From Penium margaritaceum (Eukaryota > Streptophyta > Zygnematophyceae > Desmidiales > Peniaceae): a DNA stretch of 64,000 nucleotides. The DNA lies in assembly GCA_023375785.1 (NCBI GenBank), contig SZWC01000829.1:157298-221297 (forward strand), written 5' to 3'. Below the pieces are notes generated by a model. The model was not told the DNA's origin. It searched no databases and was given only the letters and a program-made list of their open reading frames with translations. Below, piece by piece: positions 21,576 to 30,852 of the stretch (positions are counted from its first letter, which is position 1; every line of letters starts with the position of its first letter). Made by a program: the position numbers and the translations under genes.

Positions 21576-22337
21576 GTAACTACAGCGGCAGGTGCAGCTG
21601 CTGCAGTTGCTACTACTACTGCTTTCGCCACTGCTGCTGCTGTTGCTACTCTACATAGTAGCTGCTGCTGCTTGATTCTGCCGCCGGTACTTCTGCTACT
21701 GCTTCCGTTGCTTCTCCTGCTACTGCTACACTACGCAAAAGGTGCTGTTGCTGCTTGCTACTACCACCGCTGCCGCTTGCTGTTGCCGCCGCTGGTGCTT
21801 GCTGGTGCAAGTTGCTGCTATTGTCGCCGCTACTTTTGTGGCTACTGCTATTGATATGTGTTGCAGTTGCTATCACTGCTGTTACAGCGGCTCCTGCGTT
21901 GCCACAGCTGTTAACACTGCTGCTTGATGCTGCAGCCACTGCTGCTGGATGCTGCCGCCACTACTGCTTGCTGCTATACGCTTCTGTTTCTCTCGTTGCT
22001 GCTGTAGTGGCTACTGCTGCTGCTGCTATGTGCTGCTGCTGTTGTTGCCACTGCTCCAACAGCTGCTACGCTGCTTGAGCTGCAACCAATGCTCCTACTA
22101 TGCAACACCATGATTGCCGCGGTTGCTATGTCCACTGTTGCTACTACTGTTGCCGATGTAGTCGCTAATGCTGCTGTGCGCGGCTCACTGCCCCTGTGGC
22201 GTTCACATGCGGTCGCTTCGTGCTCCCTCACGCTGCTACCATCGTGGCACCACGTGACGCGTTCTATTTGCGTTCCACCCACTACTGCTCCGTCTATTGC
22301 TTCTACTGCTCACACGACCCTTGCGCTCTGATACCAA
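21560..22337 (-). repeat. Element E leader: GCT/CAG-rich tract and primer site
   Basis: A degenerate trinucleotide-rich leader lies between the palindromes and the primer site at 22321-22337 (TTGGTATCAGAGCG on the minus strand). Position and composition match the leaders of A, B, D and H. Confidence 0.7.
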
Positions 22338-22930
22338 GTTAGAAATATTTTAGGGCATGTAAGCCCATGCAAAAACGAACATGAGGTCTGTGTGTGAGTG
22401 CCTTGTAAAACGGCCAAAAAATGGCTATGCCCGGAACGTGTAGTATGAAAGAATAAGGAGAGCTTACAAATGAGCCCCTAGCGGGCTTATGTAGGGGTAC
22501 CGGCAGCTAGCTGCACCGGGCCCCGTCACCCCCGCTAAACCCAAATGAGTCAGTGTCGAGAAAATACTACATACACCACAAGAACAACAAATGTGGTCTC
22601 CTCGAGGCACCGAAACAACTCTCTGAGTGCCCGGGTCTTGACCACCGGGAAAGTACGAGCAGTGCTAGAAAAACTCGAAATCAGTGTCCAAACATCCAAA
22701 AGTTTTTCCGAACATTGGAAGCCCTACTACAACCATCGAGTCTCCTCGTCGCATTGGTACAGTCCACCGGGTGCGCGGGTCTCAACCCACCGAGAAAATG
22801 CTCCTACCTCCCAACAAGCCCACAGGGCTGCCGGAACGCATTGACCGCGTCTCACCGGCGCTGTCGTAGGTGTTGGAGGAGTCTCGGTATAGTCCGGAGG
22901 CCTATCGTGTTGCCACACCCTCCTCCACCA
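22338..22930 (-). repeat. Element E 5' LTR, recognisable part
   Basis: It aligns with 16550-17139 from AGTTAGAAAT onward, at roughly 80-85% by eye. The similarity fades after about 22930, near where the scrambled block starts in the partner LTR, so the distal part is missing, replaced or diverged. Confidence 0.75.
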
Positions 22931-23542
22931 CATACCACCAATGTGGGTATATGGATAATCCATCGGCGTCAGTCGTGACGGGTTGAAGCCACACAAACCA
23001 ACATGTGCGGTTCTTGCCACGTGTACCAAACGATTGACAACCAATCGCGCACCTCATGTATGTGCCAGCACAAAAAAGTGGACAGATCCATTGATAAGGA
23101 GCGGTCGTGGATGGTCAACAAGAACAAGCAATGTTGGATTTATGTAGATAATCATTTGTGAACAAACAGATCAATTTGCAATGATTTCTTGACATTCAGC
23201 TCGTATAATGTTTTAACTACATCGCCAACATTTGACGATTCAATCTGCGTATTTCTTTTTTATGTCCATGTAAGCTGACTACACGTTCCGTGTATTTTCG
23301 TGTCCAGTGGTCCAAGCCTGGTGTCGTCAGGTGAGATGGTAGAGGAGTGACATGTTATCCTTAGTTTACCTGGTTTAATTACTAAACTAGAGAGGTTGCT
23401 GAGAAAATCGATGTACACTTAAGCTCTTTCTTAAAACCTTGCTCCATAGTCAGAGTGAAGTCGCCTCGAAGTATCTTCGTGGCGACTTCACTTCTGGCAG
23501 CTCGCTTTGTCATTTCGCTTGCCACTTGCAAAGTGGACGAAG
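22931..23542. other. Unassigned DNA with a strong hairpin
   Basis: No coding frame or family was recognised. It is more AT-rich than its neighbours. It contains an 18-base-arm hairpin with a 3-base loop at 23454-23492 (arms AGTGAAGTCGCCTCGAAG and its complement with one mismatch). Confidence 0.5.
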
Positions 23543-23732
23543 CAATGTTTTCTCAGATAAGAGTGAGATCGAGACAAGACCGAGACAAGAAAAATGTACA
23601 ACGTTACGAGACCAAGATTTTCTCGTCCTTTGTACTTAGTACAAGACATCTTGAACCGAATTGAAAGAAAACGAGTTCGAGATCAAGAAATCTTGTTTCG
23701 ATTTTGATTCAACAACCCTACGCCAGAGCGCG
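23543..23732. repeat. GAGACAAG-rich short repeat, second copy
   Basis: Runs from CAATGTTTTCTCAG to TTTTGATTCAACA and is rich in CGAGACAAGA. The reverse complement resembles 919-1081. The ends TGTT...AACA are short inverted termini, as in a small LTR or MITE-like unit; the class is unsure. A near-identical copy at 29585-29774 is part of the block inserted in the 3' LTR of element C. Confidence 0.5.
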
Positions 23733-23824
23733 GAAAGGTGGTGGCCCCACCCACCAGTAGCTGCTAGAGAGTTGCCACATCATCCCAGGTGCTTGCAAGC
23801 ACATCCTGTAGTTTTCTTTGCTAT

Positions 23825-24450
23825 TGTTAATTCATGCCCTCTCTCTCTTTCTCACACATGTGTCCTCGGGTGCGCAGGGCATGGTGATCCCGAGATCAGT
23901 GGAGACTCATGCTGAGACCAACTGTTCCCAAAGAATTGGGCACCGAGATCGCTACGTGACTCCCCTCGGCGTGGTCCCATGCCCTCCACCCTCATCGGCT
24001 GCTCCAACCGTCTCACATCGGCATCAAAGACTCAGAATTTATTCTATGGTTGATTGATCTTGCTTCCGTAGAAATTCTCTGTTGTTGTGCTTGAGCATTT
24101 TGCTACTCACCTCAGGACCCGGGTTTGCTTGGGTGTGTGTGTTTTGTTAGGCGCCTAGCTCAAACAGGGCATATAGGAAAAACAGGGAAGGGCTGACATG
24201 AAGGGCGAGTTCGCCCTCGGCCAAGGCAGCGAGCGAGCGAGCGAGGCAGGCTTCGCTCGCTCGCTCGCTCGCTGGCCCGCTGGCCACGCGAGGCTCGAAA
24301 GTCGAGCCTCGCTCTCTCCCCCACTTACTCGCTACCTCCAGACACTTAGTTTTTTTCGAAACTGACGCCGTGGATTTTCATGGCTAACGCACTCATACGT
24401 TAACCTTTTGACGTGATTCCAGTTTCATTTGAAAGGTAGTGAGTCTCTCA
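23825..24450 (+). repeat. Element C 5' LTR
   Basis: 626 bases, TGTTAATTC...GTCTCTCA. It contains a (GAGC)n/(GCTC)n inverted repeat near 24228-24275. It is bordered by target copy GCTAT on the left and the primer site on the right. Confidence 0.95.
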
Positions 24451-24918
24451 TGGTATCAGAGCACAGTCGACGGCCAGAAGCTGCTAAAGCAGACAGATCC
24501 GGGCCTGCAAAGTTGACGGCTGCGAGGACGTGAGGGAAAAACGTCAACCCCTTAAGGGCCGACGCGGCCTGGAGCGCCGACGGACAGCTTGCGCACGACC
24601 AGTGAATGGTCATTGAGGTCGCCCAGGGATGTGGATTCTGCTGGAGCAACGTGAGAACGAGAAAACAAGGGAGGAGGTGAAGTGGGGAAAGAAGGGGGCG
24701 ACGCAAGGGAAGCCGCCAGCCCTCTCTAAGGACGGACTGGGGGCAAGAGAGCTAGCCCAGGCGAAGCTTAGGCACTAGTGAGGGGAAGTTGGGAGACACT
24801 TGCCAAGCTCATGATGTCGGAGCCGCAAGGAAGCAATGGGGACCGCGCCAACGGCGACGATCGCCCTAGTGCAAACGAGGGTCGTTCCGCCGGTGGCCAG
24901 GGAACTACCTGAGGAGCA
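24451..24918 (+). other. Element C primer site and leader
   Basis: TGGTATCAGAGC starts immediately after the LTR. The remaining roughly 450 bases are untranslated leader and the gag start region. Unlike A, B, D, E and H, this leader has no GCA-rich tract. Confidence 0.8.
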
Positions 24919-27900
24919 GTGACGTGGCAGGATATAGACCGACTCGGTTTTCATCGCGACCTCACACCGCCCGCTCTCGGGACCCGTGACTTTCTCGCGT
25001 GGAAGGAGCTATTTCTTTCATGGGCAAAGGAGCACGGACTCGAGGATCGCTTCCTCGAGTCCCCTACTGCAGAAATCAGTGACAGGACACTGCTGATTGC
25101 CTACAACGCCCTTGTGCGGGCTCTCCCAGACCCGCAAGGATACTCTCTACGACAGTTTCGTCAAGGGGGACGGGGAGAGGATCCAGCCGACCCCCGGAGT
25201 GGCGCTGCCTGGCCATATGAAGCCTGGCAGCATCTGCTGAAGCGGCAAGAGGAGCAAGGGATGGCACTGCTAGTGACCCTCCGCGACAACCTGCACACAC
25301 TCTACCCCAAACCGGGCGCACCGGTGTCAGACTACTGGGACGAAGCAATGGACTTGCGACGCCGCATTGTGGGGCTGGGGGCATCTTGCTCAGTTTTCGA
25401 GTGGCTCGACACGGTGCTCCTCCACCTTGGAGAAGCCTACAAGGAATTTTGGCGAGACTTCTTCCGCCGTACTCCGGTTACAGAGGTCAAAAACATCGAC
25501 CTCGAAGTTGTCTACAGACAGCTTCGGAACTATGAGGACATCCTTAAGGGAGAGCAACGTGAATCCGGTACAGCTACCCCTACCGCCTACACCCACCAAT
25601 CTGCAGTGGCGGTGGTCACGCAGGTGGATGCCACCACTGCTCAGAGGTGGGGCACCGGTGGCCGCCAGGCTCACGGGGGCGGAGGACGAGGACGTGGTTG
25701 CGGCCGCAACTCTGGAGGTCGTACGTGTAGCTATTGCGGTCAGGCAGACCACTTCTGGCACTCTTGTCCTACTCTTCAGCGTCGGATGTTGGAGCAGCAG
25801 CAGCGACAGCAGCAGCCCCAGTACGCACAGCAGCAGCATCAGCAGCAGCAGCATTACCAGCAGCAGCGGCAGTGGTTGCAGCCTCCGATCTCAGCACCAG
25901 CGCAGCCGTATTTGCAGGGCGGCTATGGAGCACCACCCCGCATGCATTCACCAGTTGCAGCAGTGACCTATGGTGCACCACCCCAGTTACTGATCCCTCA
26001 GGTATTTCCCCCAGGGCCACAGCCGTTTCCACTACCACCATACCCGGGGATGTACGCACCCCCACCCATGCTCGCAGAGGCGACTCCACCTCCAGCCTGG
26101 GCAGTCCGCGCATGGGAGCAGACAGGGGCAGCCACAGTTGGAGGGGCTGCTCCAGACACAGTGTGGCCGCCATCTGAGGAGCTGATGCCGACCGCACCAC
26201 CAGCAGCAGGTCAGAAGTTGGGTTGCACGCATGTCACCACCTCACACGTTCTACCCATGCATGAGTGGTTGTTTGACACTGCAGCATCACATCACATGTC
26301 GCCGCATCGTTGGTTGTTTGTGTCGCTGTATGCTGCACATGATATTGATGGTGTGCGTACGGAATCTGGGGAAGTGCTGCGGATTGAAGGTGTGGGCACG
26401 ATTGCACTGCAAGCACCGGGAGGGGTGATATGGCTGACTGGAGTGTTGTATGTGCCCCGACTAAAGGTGAACTTGTTTTCTGGGGGTCAACTTGATCGTC
26501 AGGCAGGCATGTCCGCACTGACGCAGAATCAGCGATGTTCGCTCTTTGATGGCAGTGGATCGTTGCTGGTAGACGGGCCACTGCATGCTGACATGCTCTA
26601 CAGGCTAACACTGTTCCCATGCATCGGGTCACCACGCCCACAACTGCACATCATGACTGGCACGGATGCACATCATACTGACCTGCTACACAGGCGTCTG
26701 GCGCACATCAATAAGGAACTGGTGACAGAGCTACTCAAACACACACCTGCGTACGGACTGACACCTGTAGACTGCCCACACGGACTGAAGAACAATACTT
26801 GTCTTGAATGTCATGAAGGGAAGTCACACAGACAAACCTTTCCCAAGTCTGAACACGACAGCATTTCCCCACTAGAGTTGGTACATGCTCACTTGACTGG
26901 ACCAATGCCTCTCCCCTTCCTCCAGTATGGAGCACAATACATACTGACATTGACTGACGACTACAGCCGCTTTCGCTGGGCATTTCGGCTCCGCACGAAG
27001 GCTGATGCCCAGCGTGCCATCGCTGAATGGATACCCTATGCTGAACGTCAAACTGGCTGCAGCCTCAAGGTACTACGTACGGATAGAGGGGGTGAATTCT
27101 TGGACACTCTGACCGCAGAACTGAAAGGACGAGGCATAGTGCACCAAACTACTGCCCCGTACACCCCTCAACAGAACGGTGTCGCTGAACGATGGCACCG
27201 TACGTTGGGAGATGCACTGCGTACGCTTCTGACTGAATCTGGTCTCACCTTTGGATTTTGGGAAGAGGCAGTGAAGTACATCACCTGGGTGTGGAACAGG
27301 ATACCACAAGGTCCACTACCAAAGTCGGTCACACCGTGGGAACGATGGTTCAAAGAGCGGGCAGACTTGCGACCAGCAAGAGTCTGGGGAACCATGGCCT
27401 GCGTGTGGCTTCCAGAACAACAACGATCACACAAGTTGAGCCCAAGAGGCAAATGGTGTGTGTTTGTTGGAGTATCTCATGCCTCCAAGGCATGGAGATT
27501 CTGGGATCCGGTCAGTCACAGTTTTCTGGAGAGTCGGGACGCGTCCTTCCTGGAGCACATGCCGTACAAGGCATTCCTCACCCTCAGACATGTCCCACAG
27601 CTCTCTGTACCCAAAAATTACCCTGAGCATGTGAGTGTACCTGTCTTCACTCCTCAAAGGACAACACACGTGCAAAAGACCCCTGCACCCACTCCCGCAC
27701 CACAGGCAGGTTCCCCTGTTCCCACAGACTTACTGGATCCCACAGACCTTGAAACTACAAGCTCGGAGGGCTCCCAGAGCCAGAGCACCCTTTCCCCTCC
27801 TGGTCTGCGACCTTTGAGTTCTGCTCAACCGTCAGGTCAGAGCAGGGAACCTGCCCCTGTGGAGCTCCGCAGGTCCTCAAGAAACCTGCCTCGGGTGAAC

Positions 27901-29535
27901 TACAGACAGTTTTACAATATGGTCTGTACACAATCTCCTCACGTGGAGCAGACTGAACCAACCACCCTTGCTGAAGCAAGGGGGCGTTCTGACGCAAAAG
28001 AATGGGAACAAGCCATGGCTGATGAAATAAACGATCTGTTGGAGCACAAGGTATTTAAACTTGTCCCAATCCCACCAGGTCGCAAAGCCATTGACATGAA
28101 ATGGATCTTCAAGCTCAAGAGAAACCTGGCAGGCATGATAGAAAAATACAAAGCCAGGTTGGTAGCCAAGGGATTCCACCAAATCCCCGGCCAGGACTTT
28201 ACGGACACGTATGCCCCAGTGGGAAAAAACACAAGCAGTCGCATCTTGCTGGGTATTGCAGCTCTTGAGGATTGGGAAGTGCATCAAATGGATGTGAAAA
28301 ATGCGTTTCTGAACGGCCCACTGGAAGAAGAGTTGTATGTGCAGCAACCAGAAGGGTTTGAGGATGGGACTGACAGAGTGTGGCTGCTCCTTAAAGCTCT
28401 CTATGGCTTGAAGCAGGCACCAAGGTGTTGGAACAAAGAAATCAAGCGCACATTGGACAAAGGTGGGTTCATCCAAAGCATGTCTGATCCCTCCCTCTTC
28501 CTTCGCTGGACAGAAAAGGGACTTGTTGCCCTCATTGTCTACGTGGATGACTTACTCATTCTTTCCCCTTCTCTTCCTCTTGTGCTCGACACTAAAGCTC
28601 TACTCACTGCACACTACCGCATGAGAGACCTTGGAGAGGTACATGACTTCTTGGGCATGACCATCACACGGGACCGCAAGGCACGCACCCTCTCCTTGCA
28701 TCAAGGACGATTCATCGCTCATCTCACTGCACGATTTGCACACCTTGTACAGCACCTTCCTCGACAGTGCACACCCATGAGTCCAGATGTCTACGCACAC
28801 CTACTGGATGTGAACACCACGGACTACGGACCAGACACAGACCCCACACTGTACAGACAGATACTCGGCAGCTTGAGCTATCTAGCCACTACCACACGGC
28901 TAGACATAGCCTGCACAGTCAACACGCTTGCTCAGTTCAACCAGCAACCCTGCACCAGTCACCACAAGGCACTCCTGAAACTGTTGCGATTTGTGCTGGA
29001 CACTCCCACTGTCGGTCTTGTTTTCTCTCCATCACAAGCACCTCTGTTGGATGGTTTTTGCGACAGTGACTATGCACGTGACAAAGCAGCACGCAGCAGG
29101 GGCGGGTGGGTTTTCCGGCTTGCGGGCACAGCAGTCGCTTGGCGCAGCGCAAAGCAGTCTTGTGTGGCAAGGAGTGTGGCTGAGGCTGAGTATATGGCGC
29201 TTGGTGAAGCCTCATGCGAAGCAATATGGCTGCGTCGGCTGCTGGATGAATTGGGTTTTTCTGTGGGTGCTGTCTCATTGCATAGCGACAGCTCAGCAGC
29301 TCGTCGCATCACAGCGAATGACGGAGTGTTGCATCCACGCACGAAGCACATAAGCGTAGAACATCACTTTGTACGTGAGGCAGTCGAAGCGGGCGCAGTT
29401 CACGTGTGCGGCATTAGGGGTACTGAGAAACTGGCAGATTTCCTCACAAAGGCTGTCCCATCATCCTCACTCACTGTACAACTGCATCAACTTGGGTGCA
29501 TGCCTCTTGCACCCTTGGCCAAGGGGGCGTGTTAA
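24919..29535 (+). CDS. Element C gag-pol polyprotein (Ty1/copia)
   Basis: One open frame of 1,538 codons. Gag fills about residues 1-300, with a CCHC knuckle (CSYCGQADHFWHSC) at about residue 270 and a following Gln-rich stretch. The protease active site DTAASHH is at about 453. The integrase zinc-binding part is at about 585-635 (HRRLAHI, CLECHEGKSHR). The integrase core has TDDYSRFRW, TDRGGEF and NGVAERWHR at about 680-760. After a Pro/Ser-rich linker comes reverse transcriptase with DFTDTYAPVGK and LYGLKQAPRCWN, and YVDDLLIL at about 1207. RNase H covers about 1375-1520 (CDSDYARD, EAEYMALGEA, ADFLTKA). The polyprotein is cut by its own protease; integrase inserts the cDNA and RT/RNase H makes it. 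The stop codon lies within the first six bases of the 3' LTR. Confidence 0.95.
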   Translation: MTWQDIDRLGFHRDLTPPALGTRDFLAWKELFLSWAKEHGLEDRFLESPTAEISDRTLLIAYNALVRALPDPQGYSLRQFRQGGRGEDPADPRSGAAWPYEAWQHLLKRQEEQGMALLVTLRDNLHTLYPKPGAPVSDYWDEAMDLRRRIVGLGASCSVFEWLDTVLLHLGEAYKEFWRDFFRRTPVTEVKNIDLEVVYRQLRNYEDILKGEQRESGTATPTAYTHQSAVAVVTQVDATTAQRWGTGGRQAHGGGGRGRGCGRNSGGRTCSYCGQADHFWHSCPTLQRRMLEQQQRQQQPQYAQQQHQQQQHYQQQRQWLQPPISAPAQPYLQGGYGAPPRMHSPVAAVTYGAPPQLLIPQVFPPGPQPFPLPPYPGMYAPPPMLAEATPPPAWAVRAWEQTGAATVGGAAPDTVWPPSEELMPTAPPAAGQKLGCTHVTTSHVLPMHEWLFDTAASHHMSPHRWLFVSLYAAHDIDGVRTESGEVLRIEGVGTIALQAPGGVIWLTGVLYVPRLKVNLFSGGQLDRQAGMSALTQNQRCSLFDGSGSLLVDGPLHADMLYRLTLFPCIGSPRPQLHIMTGTDAHHTDLLHRRLAHINKELVTELLKHTPAYGLTPVDCPHGLKNNTCLECHEGKSHRQTFPKSEHDSISPLELVHAHLTGPMPLPFLQYGAQYILTLTDDYSRFRWAFRLRTKADAQRAIAEWIPYAERQTGCSLKVLRTDRGGEFLDTLTAELKGRGIVHQTTAPYTPQQNGVAERWHRTLGDALRTLLTESGLTFGFWEEAVKYITWVWNRIPQGPLPKSVTPWERWFKERADLRPARVWGTMACVWLPEQQRSHKLSPRGKWCVFVGVSHASKAWRFWDPVSHSFLESRDASFLEHMPYKAFLTLRHVPQLSVPKNYPEHVSVPVFTPQRTTHVQKTPAPTPAPQAGSPVPTDLLDPTDLETTSSEGSQSQSTLSPPGLRPLSSAQPSGQSREPAPVELRRSSRNLPRVNYRQFYNMVCTQSPHVEQTEPTTLAEARGRSDAKEWEQAMADEINDLLEHKVFKLVPIPPGRKAIDMKWIFKLKRNLAGMIEKYKARLVAKGFHQIPGQDFTDTYAPVGKNTSSRILLGIAALEDWEVHQMDVKNAFLNGPLEEELYVQQPEGFEDGTDRVWLLLKALYGLKQAPRCWNKEIKRTLDKGGFIQSMSDPSLFLRWTEKGLVALIVYVDDLLILSPSLPLVLDTKALLTAHYRMRDLGEVHDFLGMTITRDRKARTLSLHQGRFIAHLTARFAHLVQHLPRQCTPMSPDVYAHLLDVNTTDYGPDTDPTLYRQILGSLSYLATTTRLDIACTVNTLAQFNQQPCTSHHKALLKLLRFVLDTPTVGLVFSPSQAPLLDGFCDSDYARDKAARSRGGWVFRLAGTAVAWRSAKQSCVARSVAEAEYMALGEASCEAIWLRRLLDELGFSVGAVSLHSDSSAARRITANDGVLHPRTKHISVEHHFVREAVEAGAVHVCGIRGTEKLADFLTKAVPSSSLTVQLHQLGCMPLAPLAKGAC

Positions 29536-30492
29536 TTCATGCCCTCTCTCTCTTTCTCACACATGTGTCCTCGGGTACGCAGGGCAATGTTTTCTCAGAT
29601 AAGAGTGAGATCGAGACAAGACCGAGACAAGAAAAATGCACAACGTTATGAGACCAAGATTTTCTCGTCCTTTGTACTTAGTACAAGACATCTTGAACCG
29701 AAGTGAAAGAAAACGAGTTCGAGATTGAGAAATCTTGTTTCGATTTTGATTCAACAACCCTACGCCAGAGCGCGGAAAGGTGGTGGCCCCACCCACCAGT
29801 AGCTGCTAGAGAGTTGCCACATCATCCCAGGTGCTTGCAAGCGCATCCTGTAGTTTTCTTTGCTATTGTTAATTCATGCCCTCTCTCTCTTTCTCACACA
29901 TGTGTCCTCGGGTGCGCAGGGCATGGTGATCCCGAGATCAGTGGAGACTCATGCTGAGACCAACTGTTCCCAAAGAATTGCGCACCGAGATCGCTACGTG
30001 ACTCCCCTCGGCGTGGTCCCATGCCCTCCACCCTCATCGGCTGCTCCAACCGTCTCACATCGGCATCGAAGACTCAGAGTTTATTCTATGGTTGATTGAT
30101 CTTGCTTCTGTAGAAATTCTCTGTTGTTGTGCTTGAGCATTTTGCTACTCACCTCAGGACCCGGGTTTGCTTGGGTGTGTGTGTTTCGTTAGGCGCCTAG
30201 CTCAAACAGGGCATATAGGAAAAACAGGGAAGGGCTGACATGAAGGGCGAGTTCGCCCTCGGCCAAGGCAGCGAGCGAGCGAGCGAGGCAGGCTTCGCTC
30301 GCTCGCTCGCTCGCTGGCCCGCTGGCCACGCGAGGCTCGAAAGTCGAGCCTCGCTCTCTCCCCCACTTACTCGCTACCTCCAGACACTTAGTTTTTTTCG
30401 AAACTGACGCCGTGGATTTTCATGGCTAGCGCACTCATACGTTAACCTTTTGACGTGATTCCAGTTTCATTTGAAAGGTAGTGAGTCTCTCA
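29530..30492 (+). repeat. Element C 3' LTR, composite (963 bases)
   Basis: It opens directly after the polypurine tract with the first ~57 bases of the LTR (29530-29586). It then switches to a 283-base copy (29584-29866) of the DNA flanking the 5' end of element C (23542-23824, including the GCTAT target copy). It then restarts as a complete 626-base LTR (29867-30492). The first junction shares the 3-base overlap GCA. Confidence 0.93.
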
Positions 30493-30852
30493 GCTATGTC
30501 TAGAGATTTCTTAGCGGACTCACTTTTGAGCCCAATCGATGTCAGACTTGTGCGTGTAACATGCAGTAGCATCCGGCTTGAGATTCTACATGTCTGGGTT
30601 CAGAAGGTGGTGGATTTAGATGCGTGTGCGTAGACTTCCGGCTACAATAGTGATTTAGGCCCTTTTTTTGCGCAGACTGACATTATCACGTGCATCACCC
30701 ATCGTGCACGGTGGTAGTTACTTGTGCTTTGTGCTTGTCACTTTTGATTTCTCTCTGCATCACTAAGCTATTGGAGCTTATGAAACATTAAGCGTCTTCC
30801 TAGCCTAAAACATGATGCTTCTTACACATGCATGTTTGCTCTTGTAACACTT

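Larger units (their letters stand above)
16550..22930 (-). mobile_element. Element E: LTR retrotransposon without recognisable pol (non-autonomous)
   Basis: Minus-strand element. The 3' LTR is at 16550-17898 and starts next to a polypurine tract (CTCCCCCTGGG on the plus strand, 17899-17909). The 5' LTR begins at 22338 beside a primer site reading TTGGTATCAGAGCG on the minus strand, and is recognisable to about 22930. The LTRs share AGTTAGAAATATTTTAGGGCATG and then about 580 bases. Between them lie a GCT-rich leader, GC-rich palindromes, a pyrimidine tract and low-similarity frames, but none of the protease, integrase, reverse transcriptase or RNase H motifs seen in A-D. It therefore fits the large non-autonomous (LARD-like) class. 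F is a relative. The outer right end is not resolved. Confidence 0.72.
23825..30492 (+). mobile_element. Element C: Ty1/copia LTR retrotransposon, recent and nearly whole
   Basis: Plus-strand copia element. The 5' LTR is 23825-24450, the primer site TGGTATCAGAGC is at 24451, gag-pol covers 24919-29535, a polypurine tract (CCAAGGGGGCG) lies at 29519-29529, and a composite 3' LTR covers 29530-30492. The target duplication is GCTAT at 23820-23824 and 30493-30497. The 626-base LTR copies differ at about 6 positions by hand count (1%), pointing to insertion well under a million years ago at plant-like rates. It looks whole or nearly so, with at most about one break. Gag and pol lie in one frame, as is usual for copia. 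Confidence 0.96.
23733..30850 (+). mobile_element. K: old B-like LTR remnant, split by element C
   Basis: The sequence just before element C (to 23824) and just after it (30493 to about 30820) reads on as a diverged copy of the element B LTR, including counterparts of the TTTCGGCGGACTG, TCTAGGTTCAGA, GTGGTTTTGGGC and CTATTGAAGCATTGA stretches. K is therefore an older LTR that served as target for C. No internal region is attached, so it may be a solo LTR or a truncated element. It merges into element D near 30850. Confidence 0.65.

Noticed and set aside
20967-21630. Overlapping frames on both strands rich in Phe/Ser/Pro or Ala/Ser/Arg
   Set aside because: Produced by the pyrimidine tract and the GAGC/GGGCCC palindromes; no codon bias or domain.
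23454-23492. miRNA gene
   Set aside because: The stem is good but the loop is only three bases and the total length is 39, too short for a plant or algal precursor.
23542-23824. This block as the true start of a longer element C LTR
   Set aside because: The GCTAT target copies at 23820-23824 and 30493-30497 place the element's start at 23825, and the DNA before it reads as the old K LTR continued after 30492.
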